64,000 bases of DNA from Phytopseudomonas argentinensis (GTDB lineage Bacteria > Pseudomonadota > Gammaproteobacteria > Pseudomonadales > Pseudomonadaceae): the NCBI RefSeq assembly GCF_900113905.1, contig NZ_FORC01000003.1, positions 372,001-436,000 on the forward strand, in the 5' to 3' direction. The notes under the pieces are model-generated. The model saw only the letters and a list, made by a program, of their open reading frames with translations, was not told where the DNA came from and did not search any database. Shown piece after piece: positions 35,147 through 42,634 of the stretch. The translations under genes and the position numbers were made by a program. Positions within the stretch are counted from its first letter, which is position 1, and every line of letters starts with the position of its first letter.

Positions 35147-35632
35147 ATGATCGAACCCGGACTGTACAAATCCGTCATGGCCGCCTTCCCTTCCGGGGTG
35201 ACCATCGTCACCACCCTGGGCCCCGATGGCGGCATCGTCGGCATCACCGCCAGCGCCTTCAGCGCGCTGTCCATCGACCCGGCGCTGGTGCTGTTCTGCC
35301 CCAACTACAGCTCCGATTCCTACCCGGTGCTGCGCGACAGCAAGCGCTTCGCCATCCACCTGCTGTCCGCCGAGCAGCAGAAGGAAGCCTACGCCTTCGC
35401 CGGCAAGGGCAAGGACAAGGCCGCCGGTATCGAGTGGACGCTCAGCGAGCTGGGCAACCCGCTGCTCGATAACGCCGCGGCGATCATCGAGTGCGAGCTG
35501 TGGCGCGAATACGACGGTGGCGACCACGCCATCATGGTCGGCGCGGTGAAGAACCTGATCCTGCCCGAGGAAGCCCCGGTGCCGATGATCTATCACCGCG
35601 GCAAGCTCGGCGCCCTGCCGGCATTCGCTTAA
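35147..35632 (+). CDS. Flavin reductase, HpaC/RutF-like
   Basis: A 161-residue flavin reductase-like FMN-binding protein: FPSGVTIVTT, then GITASAFSALSIDPALVLFC, the family core. Enzymes of this type reduce free FMN or FAD with NAD(P)H for a partner monooxygenase. No monooxygenase is adjacent; the only candidate in the window is the luciferase-like protein at 52434, which is preceded by the same operator. GAGGAAAAGCAAA lies before the start. Confidence 0.9.
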   Translation: MIEPGLYKSVMAAFPSGVTIVTTLGPDGGIVGITASAFSALSIDPALVLFCPNYSSDSYPVLRDSKRFAIHLLSAEQQKEAYAFAGKGKDKAAGIEWTLSELGNPLLDNAAAIIECELWREYDGGDHAIMVGAVKNLILPEEAPVPMIYHRGKLGALPAFA

Positions 35633-35639
35633 TACCGAC

Positions 35640-35840
35640 ACAACTTCGCGAGCTAGAGCCCTGCAAGGCGCAACGACCAACGGGAGTAGCAGCCAAAGGC
35701 TGACCCGAAGGGCGAGCGCCAGCGAGTAAAACAGGCGAGAAAGCGGCCGGGGTCGCGGCCGACTGTACTTTTGTACATGAGCATTTCGAGCCTGGTTTTA
35801 ACGCCGCAGGGCCGACGCGCAGCAAGTTGTAGCCTTCTTT
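35640..35840. other. Non-coding stretch with a TGTAC inverted repeat
   Basis: This gap carries no convincing gene. It includes TGTAC-TTTT-GTACA (35764-35777), preceded by a tract rich in GCGAGAAAGCGGCCG and followed by GAGCATTTCGAGCCTGG. It reads like a dispersed intergenic repeat, but a second copy was not found in this window. Confidence 0.3.
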
Positions 35841-35878
35841 GGCCGTGCTCACCCACCCTCGAGCACGGCCTGTTTTGT
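35841..35878 (+). terminator. Hairpin with T-rich tail just before the second aldehyde dehydrogenase
   Basis: GGCCGTGCTC (35841-35850) pairs perfectly with GAGCACGGCC (35861-35870), followed by TGTTTTGTT. The next start codon is only 12 bases after the tail, so this either ends the upstream operon or acts as an attenuator for the gene at 35891. Confidence 0.7.
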
Positions 35879-35890
35879 TCTGGAGCCGCC

Positions 35891-37342
35891 ATGACGCCCG
35901 AAGCCTCGCGCCTGTTTCGCCAGCACGCCTACCTCGATGGCCAGTGGCTGGCCGCCGATGACGGCGGCAGCCAAGCTATCTTCAACCCCGCCAATGGCGA
36001 GGAGATCGGCCGTGTTCCCAACATGGGCAGCGCCGAAGCACAACGCGCCATCGCCGCCGCCAACGCTGCCTGGCCGGCCTGGCGCGCACGCAGTGCCAAG
36101 GAGCGCAGCACCATCCTCAAGCGCTGGCATGGGCTGATCCTGGAAAACGCCGACGCGCTGGCCGAGGTCCTCACCCTCGAGCAGGGCAAGCCGCTGGCCG
36201 AAGCCCGTGGCGAGATTCTCTACGCCGCCAGTTTCATCGAATGGTTCGCCGAGGAAGCCAAGCGCATCTACGGCGACACCATTCCCAGCCACAAGCCCGA
36301 TGCGCGCATCGTGGTGACCAAGGAGCCGATTGGCGTGGTCGCCGCGATCACGCCGTGGAATTTCCCGGCGGCGATGATCACCCGCAAGGTCGGCCCGGCG
36401 CTATCCGCAGGCTGCCCGTGCATCGTCAAGCCGGCCCCGGAAACGCCGTTCTCGGCCCTGGCCCTGGCCGTGCTGGCCGAAGAAGCCGGGCTGCCCGCCG
36501 GCCTGCTCAACGTGATCACCGGTGATGCGGTGGCCATCGGCAACGCGCTGTGCGCCAGCGCCGAAGTGCGCAAGCTGTCGTTCACCGGCTCCACGCCGAT
36601 CGGCAAGCTGCTCATGCAACAGTGCGCCAGCACCCTGAAGAAGGTCTCGCTGGAGCTGGGCGGCAATGCGCCGTTCATCGTCTTCGATGACGCCGACCTG
36701 GAGCGTGCCGTGGAAGGCGCCATGCTCGCCAAGTACCGCAACGCCGGGCAAACCTGCGTGTGCGTGAACCGTTTTCTGGTCCAGGACGGTATCCACGATG
36801 CCTTCGTCGCCCGCCTGGCCGAGCGCGTAGGTGAGCTGAAGGTCGCCGATGGCTTCAGCGACGGCGCACAGCAAGGCCCGCTGATCAACGATCGCGCTGT
36901 GGACAAGGTCGCCGATCACGTCGCCGATGCGCTGGGTAAAGGCGCCCGCCTGGTCTGCGGCGGCGAGCGCCATGCGCTGGGTCACGGTTTCTTCCAGCCC
37001 ACGGTACTCGCCGAGGTGACCTGCGAGATGAAGGTCGCCCGCGACGAAACCTTCGGCCCCCTGGCGGCGGTGTTCCGCTTCAGCGACGAGGCCGAGGCGA
37101 TCCGCATGGCCAACGACACCGAGTTCGGCCTGGCCGCCTATTGCTACACCCGCGACCTGGGCCGCGCCTGGCGGATGAGCGAAGCGCTGGAATATGGCAT
37201 GGTCGGCATCAACGAAGGGCTGATCTCCACGGAAGTGGCGCCCTTCGGCGGCATCAAGTCCTCCGGCCTGGGCCGCGAAGGCTCGCACTACGGCATCGAC
37301 GACTACCTGGAAATCAAATACACCCTGATGGGTGGGCTGTAA
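35891..37342 (+). CDS. gabD: Succinate-semialdehyde dehydrogenase-like aldehyde dehydrogenase
   Basis: A 483-residue enzyme of GabD length and sequence style. Catalytic glutamate in LELGGNAPFIVFDDADLE (about residue 255) and cysteine in GQTCVCVNR (residue 289) are present, as are FTGSTPIGK and the C-terminal GGIKSSGLGREGSHYGIDDY, characteristic of succinate or glutarate semialdehyde dehydrogenases. Two vicinal cysteines (CVC) occur at the active site. GGAG lies eight bases before the ATG, directly after a terminator-like hairpin. If the regulon releases a C4 semialdehyde, this would be the exit step to succinate. Confidence 0.88.
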   Translation: MTPEASRLFRQHAYLDGQWLAADDGGSQAIFNPANGEEIGRVPNMGSAEAQRAIAAANAAWPAWRARSAKERSTILKRWHGLILENADALAEVLTLEQGKPLAEARGEILYAASFIEWFAEEAKRIYGDTIPSHKPDARIVVTKEPIGVVAAITPWNFPAAMITRKVGPALSAGCPCIVKPAPETPFSALALAVLAEEAGLPAGLLNVITGDAVAIGNALCASAEVRKLSFTGSTPIGKLLMQQCASTLKKVSLELGGNAPFIVFDDADLERAVEGAMLAKYRNAGQTCVCVNRFLVQDGIHDAFVARLAERVGELKVADGFSDGAQQGPLINDRAVDKVADHVADALGKGARLVCGGERHALGHGFFQPTVLAEVTCEMKVARDETFGPLAAVFRFSDEAEAIRMANDTEFGLAAYCYTRDLGRAWRMSEALEYGMVGINEGLISTEVAPFGGIKSSGLGREGSHYGIDDYLEIKYTLMGGL

Positions 37343-37370
37343 GCGGGCGACCATGTGGCGGGCACGCAAC

Positions 37371-37456
37371 TTGTAGGAAAGGCTTTAGCCTCGAGCTCTT
37401 TGCTTGCATTGATAAAAAGCTCGGGGCTAAAGCGGATCGCCGCCCGGCCCCTCCTG
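37371..37456. repeat. GGCTTTAGCC...GGCTAAAGC palindromic element
   Basis: TTGTAGGAAAGGCTTTAGCC, then TCGAGCT at one end, is mirrored by AGCTCGGGGCTAAAGC and CCCCTCCT at the other. Long self-complementary arms surround a T/A-rich loop. Related pieces lie at 5490 and 23604. Confidence 0.6.
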
Positions 37457-37516
37457 CATTCTCCGACCGCTTCTGCCTTCCAGCAGCCTCATCGCCAGTC
37501 AACCGGGAGAACCGAC

Positions 37517-37915
37517 ATGAGCAACGACAAGTACGAAAAGGGCCTGAAGATTCGCACCCAGGTGCTGGGCGAGGCCTACGTGAAGCGCTCGGTGGAAAAC
37601 GCCGACGACTTCAACCGCCCGCTGCAGGAGCTGGTCACCGAATACTGCTGGGGGCACGTGTGGGGCCGGGAAGGCTTATCGATGCAGGAACGCAGCATGA
37701 TAAACTTGGCCATGATTTCCGCGCTCAATCGCCCGCACGAACTGAAGCTGCACATTCGCGGCGCCCTGCGTAACGGCCTCAGCCGTGAGCAGATCCGCGA
37801 GATCCTGCTGCAGGTCGGCATCTACTGTGGCGTGCCTGCCGCGGTCGACAGCTTCCGTATCGCCCGTGAAGCATTTGCCGAAGCGGATGCGGAGCAGCAG
37901 CAACCCGAGGCATAA
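37517..37915 (+). CDS. Carboxymuconolactone decarboxylase family protein
   Basis: A 132-residue protein of the CMD/AhpD superfamily, similar in length and layout to PcaC (for example TEYCWGHVWGREGLSMQERS, then LHIRGALRNGLSREQIREIL and GIYCGVPAAVDSFR). The CxxC redox pair of AhpD is absent, so a decarboxylase- or isomerase-like role is more likely than peroxidase. It lies between the GabD-like gene and the GntR regulator, and is presumably part of the same catabolic set. Substrate unknown. Confidence 0.87.
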   Translation: MSNDKYEKGLKIRTQVLGEAYVKRSVENADDFNRPLQELVTEYCWGHVWGREGLSMQERSMINLAMISALNRPHELKLHIRGALRNGLSREQIREILLQVGIYCGVPAAVDSFRIAREAFAEADAEQQQPEA

Positions 37916-37968
37916 GCGGCCAAGGCAATGCGATGAGTGCGCCCATACCTATAACGCGAGCACCAACC

Positions 37969-38718
37969 ATGAAACGCCAGCCGATCGACGACAGCTTCAA
38001 GGTCAACCGTAATCCCGTGACCCTGCGGGAAATCGTTCTGGACAAGCTGCGCAGCGCCATCATGAATTTCCAACTGCTGCCCGGCGACCGTCTGGTGGAG
38101 CGCGACCTCTGCGATCGCCTGGGCGTCAGCCGCACCTCGGTGCGCGAGGCGCTGCGTCACCTGGAGTCCGAAGGCCTGGTGGAATTCGCCGACGCCAAGG
38201 GCCCACGGGTGGCGATCATCACCCTGGAAGATGCCTGCGACCTCTACGAGCTGCGCTGCGCGCTGGAAGGCATGATCGTCCAGCTGTTCACCCTGCGCGC
38301 CCGCGCCAAGGACATCCGCGCCCTGGAACGCGCCCTGGAAAACAACCGCCAGACTCTCGAAGAAGGCGAGCTGCCGGACGTGCTGGAGTCGGTGCAGGAG
38401 TTCTACAACGTACTGCTCGAGGGCTGTGGCAACGAAGCGGCGGCCACCCAGCTGCGCCAGCTGCAGGCGCGTATCAGCTACCTGCGCGCCACCTCGGTGT
38501 CGCAGAGCAACCGCCGCAGCACCAGCAACCAGGAAATGGAGCGGATGGTCGAGGCGATCAAGAGCGGAGACCCGATCGCCGCCCACCAGGCCTCGGTGGA
38601 TCACGTGCGCGCCGCGGCCAAGGTCGCCCTGGAGTACCTGGAAGCCAAGCAGGAAGGTGCCAAGGCCCGCGATATCGTCGCGCCCATCGGCCTCAAAGAC
38701 CCGCGCATCGGACGCTGA
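37969..38718 (+). CDS. GntR-family regulator, FCD type; candidate regulon master
   Basis: A 249-residue regulator: GntR winged helix (LVERDLCDRLGVSRTSVREA, then LRHLESEGLVEF) and an all-helical FCD domain (LEDACDLYELRCALEGMIVQ onward) that usually binds a small carboxylic or amine effector through a metal. An ATG at 37933 in the same frame, with AAGG before it, is an alternative start. It lies inside the block of catabolic genes that carries operator site 1, and FCD proteins commonly recognise TGGTATACCA-like palindromes, so it is the leading candidate to control all four sites. That is inference. Confidence 0.9.
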   Translation: MKRQPIDDSFKVNRNPVTLREIVLDKLRSAIMNFQLLPGDRLVERDLCDRLGVSRTSVREALRHLESEGLVEFADAKGPRVAIITLEDACDLYELRCALEGMIVQLFTLRARAKDIRALERALENNRQTLEEGELPDVLESVQEFYNVLLEGCGNEAAATQLRQLQARISYLRATSVSQSNRRSTSNQEMERMVEAIKSGDPIAAHQASVDHVRAAAKVALEYLEAKQEGAKARDIVAPIGLKDPRIGR

Positions 38719-38723
38719 CCGCC

Positions 38724-39287
38724 ATGCCCAGCCCGCGCTTCTGTACCCAATGCGGCAGCGCGACGCTGGAGCGCCGCCGCCCGGCCGGCGACGACCACCA
38801 CCGCCTGGTGTGCAGCGGTTGCGGGCATATCCACTACGAAAACCCGAAGATCATCACCGGCTGCATCATCGAGCAGGACGGCCGCTACCTGCTCTGCCAA
38901 CGCGCCATCGCCCCGCGTATCGGCACTTGGACGCTGCCGGCCGGCTTCATGGAAAACGGCGAAACCACGGAAGAAGCGGCGCTGCGCGAGGTCCGTGAGG
39001 AAGCCGGCGTGGTGGCGGAAATCACCTGCCCCTACTCGATCTTCAGCGTGCCCGCGATCAGCGAGGTGTACCTGATCTTCCGCGCCAGGCTGCTGCACGA
39101 CACCGGCTACTTCGGCAGCGAAACCTCGGCCCGGCGCTTCTTCGCCCCCGAGGACATTCCCTGGGAGCAGATCTACTACCCGGCCATCCGGCAGATTCTG
39201 GAGCGCTACATCGCCGAGCGCGAGACGGGCAGCTACGGCATCTACATGGGTAGCGACGATACCGGCAAGGTGCATTTCATCCGCTAG
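38724..39287 (+). CDS. Zinc-ribbon Nudix hydrolase
   Basis: A 187-residue protein with an N-terminal zinc ribbon (CTQCG at residues 7-11 and CSGCG near 31) followed by a Nudix domain. The Nudix box GFMENGETTEEAALREVREE continues with AG, and all metal-binding glutamates are present. This Nudix_N_2 architecture is shared, from memory, with the plant FAD pyrophosphatase AtNUDX23 and with bacterial enzymes acting on nucleoside diphosphate derivatives. It starts five bases after the GntR stop. In a flavin-dependent regulon, FAD to FMN conversion is an attractive role, but NADH or ADP-ribose are equally possible substrates. Confidence 0.88.
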   Translation: MPSPRFCTQCGSATLERRRPAGDDHHRLVCSGCGHIHYENPKIITGCIIEQDGRYLLCQRAIAPRIGTWTLPAGFMENGETTEEAALREVREEAGVVAEITCPYSIFSVPAISEVYLIFRARLLHDTGYFGSETSARRFFAPEDIPWEQIYYPAIRQILERYIAERETGSYGIYMGSDDTGKVHFIR

Positions 39288-39331
39288 CGCGTTGTACTGT
39301 TATGTGGCGAAAGCGGACGTAAGACCTCTAT

Positions 39332-39358
39332 CTGTGGGAGCGGGCCATGCCCGCGAAA
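39332..39358. repeat. REP-like half element
   Basis: TGTGGGAGCGGGCCATGCCC followed by GCGAAAA, the same half element as at 441. It lies in the 481-base gap 39288-39768, most of which is hairpin copy 3; no gene is seen there. Confidence 0.55.
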
Positions 39359-39411
39359 ATAATGGACATAGCCCATCCCTCCAGAATGAGCCAGCCAGCA
39401 TTACCGAGTTG

Positions 39412-39684
39412 CCTTTGCGCTCGGTTCCGCTCTGGCGAGCGGGTTTCTTTTGGCATCGCCCGGATGGCCGGCCCCGCCAAAAGAAACCAAAAGGTCTAGC
39501 CCCGACATCCGGCCCCGGCTTCGCCGGGGTTCCCTCGCTTCATCATTGTTCCGAGGGCACACCGCGAAGGGCCATCCTTGGCCCATCGCGGCTCTCGCGA
39601 CATCCATGTCGCTCAAGGCTGCCCGCCCGGCCCTCTCCACAACGATTCCACTCGGCCTCCTGAAGGGGCGATTGGCGTCATCAG
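39412..39684 (+). repeat. Five-hairpin dispersed element, copy 3
   Basis: Stems: 39427-39432/39437-39442; 39442-39454/39476-39488 (13 pairs); CCCCGGC/GCCGGGG within 39513-39529; an interrupted GC-rich stem within about 39560-39593; GCGACA/TGTCGC around 39597-39612. The second hairpin has a 21-base loop containing GGATGGCCGGCCCC, where copies 1 and 2 have a short loop, so this copy carries a loop insertion. Confidence 0.8.
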
Positions 39685-39768
39685 TTACTTTTGCGCAAGA
39701 AAGACATTACAAAGCCAGCGATGACCGTCCGCTTCTGCCTTGTAGCAGCCCTTCCCCCACGGCACCGC

Positions 39769-40740
39769 TCAACCCACCGAACTCGGCTTGCCCGCCCCCG
39801 CCACTTCTGCAACCACGGCCTTCTTGGCCGCGCCCGGCTTGAGCTGCCAGATACCGAACATCACCAGCGCCAGCCCGGCCATCTGATACGGCGAGATGGC
39901 TTCGCCGAGCAGCGCCCAGGCTGCGAAGATGGTCAGCACCGGGCCAAGATTGCCGACGGCGGCGGTATGGGTGGTGCCGATGCGCTGGATCGCCAGGGCC
40001 ATCCAGTACACCGGCAGCACCGTGGAGATCAGTGCCATCAGCGCGGCGCAAAGCCATACCTGAGCCGGCTGTGCCAGCAGGCTGCCGAGTGGCTCGGTAA
40101 CGGCGAAGTGCGCCAGCACCATCAGCGACGATGCGCTGCCCGCCAGCCCAGCCAGGCGCATCGAGCCCAGGCGCTTCACCATCACCCCGGTGCCCAGGTA
40201 GTACAGCGCGTAGGTCACGGCACTGGCGAACACCCAGAGCGAGCCGATGATCACCTGGCTGCCCATGTCGGTGGCGCCAATGTCGTGGATCAGCGCCACG
40301 CCAAGCCCCAGGTAACAGACCGCCATCGCCAGCAGCGTGCGGCGGCTGGGGCGTTCGCGAAAGGCGATCATCTGGAACACCAGCACCAGGGTCGGGTAGG
40401 TGAACAGGATCAGCCGCTCCAGACCCGCGCTGATGTACTGCAGCCCATAGAAATCGAACAGGCTCGACAGGTAATAGCCGAACAGCGCCAGCACCACCAC
40501 GCGGGCGCCATCGGCCAGCGTGAAGCGCCCACCGACGCCGCTGCGGCTCAACCAGACCAGCCAAAGGAACAGCGGCAGGGCGAGGGTCATGCGCATCGCC
40601 AACAGGGTGATCGCCTCCACGGGGGCGGCGGCGTAGGCCAGCTTGACGAAAATCGCCTTCATGCTGAAACCGGCGGCGGCGAGGACGGCGAACAGACTGC
40701 CGTTACCGGCGCAGCGTTGGAAAAAGGCGGATGGCTTCAT
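39769..40740 (-). CDS. EamA-family (drug/metabolite transporter) membrane protein
   Basis: A 323-residue inner-membrane protein with two EamA repeats and about ten hydrophobic segments (SLFAVLAAAGFSMKAIFVKL at the start, LTIFAAWALLGEAISPYQMA near the end). Family members export amino acids or metabolites. The start at 40740 follows AGGCCGAAA. It is divergent from a LysR gene 103 bases away, which probably controls it. Substrate unknown. Confidence 0.88.
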   Translation of the reverse strand: MKPSAFFQRCAGNGSLFAVLAAAGFSMKAIFVKLAYAAAPVEAITLLAMRMTLALPLFLWLVWLSRSGVGGRFTLADGARVVVLALFGYYLSSLFDFYGLQYISAGLERLILFTYPTLVLVFQMIAFRERPSRRTLLAMAVCYLGLGVALIHDIGATDMGSQVIIGSLWVFASAVTYALYYLGTGVMVKRLGSMRLAGLAGSASSLMVLAHFAVTEPLGSLLAQPAQVWLCAALMALISTVLPVYWMALAIQRIGTTHTAAVGNLGPVLTIFAAWALLGEAISPYQMAGLALVMFGIWQLKPGAAKKAVVAEVAGAGKPSSVG

Positions 40741-40843
40741 TTTCGGCCTGGATCTGGGGCAGGGAATGGTTATTCTGAGCCGAATGGCGCCAGCCAAGAA
40801 TCGGTATTTCCCTAAGGCTGCCTTCTGTTTTGGAGAACCCCTT

Positions 40844-41737
40844 TTGCATTTCGACCTCGTGGATGTGCGCCTGCTGGTCGCCATTGCTTCGACCGGCAGC
40901 CTCAGCAAGGCCGCGGCCACCTTTCCGGTAGCGGTGTCGGCCGCCAGCACCCGGCTGCGGCAATTGGAGGAGCGCTGCCAGGTCACCCTGTTCACCCGCG
41001 CCGCCCATGGCATGACGCCAACTCCGGCCGGGCGTCTGGTGCTCGAGGGATGCCAGCGGGTTGTCAACGAAACCCAGCGTCTGCGGGATACCCTGCAGGA
41101 GCTGGCCGGCCAGCAACGAGTAGTGCTCAAACTGTGCGCCTCTACGGTAGCCAACAGCACCTTTCTGCCGGCAGCGCTCGGTCCCTTTCTGGCCGACTAC
41201 CCGGAAGTGGACCTGCAACTGACCGAAGGCAGCAGCCGCTCCATCCTGCGTGACGTGCAGGCTGGCGAGATAGACCTGGGCGTCTATGACGGCAACCAGC
41301 CAACCGGCGGGCTGCTGTCCTTGCCGTTTCGCCATGATCGCCTGGTGCTGCTGGTACCCCAGGGGCATGCCCTGGCCGGCCGCCGGCTGGGGCTGGTGGA
41401 GGCGCTGGGTTTTCCCTATATCGGCCTGCCCGGCGAACGGGCGATGCAGCGCTTCATCGAGGACAAGGCCATTGCCGCCGGCATCGCCCTGCGCGTGCGG
41501 GTGCGGGCGCCGAGCTTCGATGCCATCGCCCAGCTGGTCGCCCAGGGCGCCGGCATCGCCATGCTGCCCGAAGCCGCCGCATCGCGGCTGGCCCAAGAAC
41601 TGCCACTGACCCTGGTCGGCATCGCCGACAGCTGGGCCAGCCGTGAACTGCGCCTGTGCATCCGGGACTGGCAGAGCCTGCCCTCCCATGCCCGGCTACT
41701 GGTGAGCTACCTCTCCGGCGTTGCTCACCCAGGCTGA
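40844..41737 (+). CDS. LysR-family regulator divergent from the EamA gene
   Basis: A 297-residue LysR protein: helix-turn-helix ASTGSLSKAAATFPVAVSAA near residues 14-33 and a typical effector domain. The TTG start at 40844 is supported by TGGAG eight bases upstream and gives the canonical LHFDLVDVRLLVAIA beginning; the upstream part of the open frame runs into the divergent EamA gene. Likely regulator of the adjacent exporter. Confidence 0.87.
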   Translation: MHFDLVDVRLLVAIASTGSLSKAAATFPVAVSAASTRLRQLEERCQVTLFTRAAHGMTPTPAGRLVLEGCQRVVNETQRLRDTLQELAGQQRVVLKLCASTVANSTFLPAALGPFLADYPEVDLQLTEGSSRSILRDVQAGEIDLGVYDGNQPTGGLLSLPFRHDRLVLLVPQGHALAGRRLGLVEALGFPYIGLPGERAMQRFIEDKAIAAGIALRVRVRAPSFDAIAQLVAQGAGIAMLPEAAASRLAQELPLTLVGIADSWASRELRLCIRDWQSLPSHARLLVSYLSGVAHPG

Positions 41738-41906
41738 ACCAGGCTTGCGGCCGACCGCGCACTCGCCCCCTACCTCGGCGCGTGGCTCGCCGCCGTGCTT
41801 CGGCAATGGGCGTACCCCACCCCGAATCAGCGCGCCCCTGAACGACGCGACGGCAGCCCAAGACGCGCCACCGTCGAAAAGCGCTTGCGAACGGGGCGTT
41901 CTGCAG

Positions 41907-41920
41907 GTACTAATTTGTAC
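41907..41920. promoter_or_regulatory. GTAC-N6-GTAC palindrome before the GntR/UTRA gene
   Basis: GTACTAATTTGTAC directly abuts the ATG at 41921. Its symmetry and position suggest an operator for autoregulation by the HutC-type GntR protein encoded next. Confidence 0.45.
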
Positions 41921-42634
41921 ATGATTAGACAGGTTCGATTCGACAAGAAAACCCGTGTAGTGCGTGCCCTGGCCGAGCGCATCGAGCAAGGCGTGCTGGG
42001 CAACGGCGAGCGGCTGCCTGGCGAACACGAGCTGGCCGCGGCATTTGCCGTCAGCCGCGGCACGCTGCGCGAAGCGCTTTCCGAGCTCAAGCGGCGCAAC
42101 TACATCGGTACCCAGCCGGGCGTCGGTTCCGTGGTCACCTACGACGGCGTGCCCCTGCACCAGGGTGGCGGCTGGGCGCAGGCGCTCGCCGCTGGCGGTG
42201 CCCAGGTGCAAACCGAGTTGCTGGGCATCAGCAGTGTGGAGCGCGAGGAGTTTGCCGAGCGCTTCGGCCGCGCGCGCTTCATGCTGGTCGAGCGTCGCCG
42301 GCGGGCCGCCGATGGCAGCCTGGTATCCCTGGAGCGTGCACTGATTCCGGCCTGCGATGGCCTGGAGAATCTCGCCGAGGAAGGCCTGCTGGACGATTCG
42401 TTGACCGCTACGCTGGCCGTCCACGGTTATCAGGCCGGGCGCGGCAAGCAGTGGATCGGCGCCGCGCCCCTCGATGATGAGGCGGCCAGCCAGTTGCAAC
42501 GCGCCCCGGGCAGCGTCTTCCTCAGGGTGGTCAGGGAAACCTTCGATAGCCGCGGCCGCTTCATGGAGCGCGTCGAGAGCTACCTGGACCCGCTGCACTT
42601 TCAACTTCATCTCGAGTTCGGGGACGCCCAGTGA
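41921..42634 (+). CDS. GntR-family regulator, HutC/UTRA type
   Basis: A 237-residue regulator: winged helix (LPGEHELAAAFAVSRGTLRE, then ALSELKRRNYIG) and a UTRA effector domain (ERRRRAADGSLVSLERALIP, then QLHLEF at the end). UTRA domains bind small metabolites, often sugar phosphates. The start is set by the ATG at 41921; upstream codons of the open frame do not resemble the family. It overlaps the next gene by four bases (GTGA), so regulator and ADP-ribosylglycohydrolase are one operon. It corresponds to YegW in the E. coli yegTUVW cluster. Confidence 0.88.
   Translation: MIRQVRFDKKTRVVRALAERIEQGVLGNGERLPGEHELAAAFAVSRGTLREALSELKRRNYIGTQPGVGSVVTYDGVPLHQGGGWAQALAAGGAQVQTELLGISSVEREEFAERFGRARFMLVERRRRAADGSLVSLERALIPACDGLENLAEEGLLDDSLTATLAVHGYQAGRGKQWIGAAPLDDEAASQLQRAPGSVFLRVVRETFDSRGRFMERVESYLDPLHFQLHLEFGDAQ

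Noticed and set aside
35764..35777. TGTAC-TTTT-GTACA as a fifth regulon operator
   Set aside because: Its half-sites differ from TGGTATACCA, and it lies in a repeat-like intergenic tract before a terminator.
37969..38718. Assigning the operon regulator role to the GntR gene at 28678
   Set aside because: Also FCD type, but it lies outside the operator-bearing region and beside pyc genes; the 37969 gene is embedded in the regulon.
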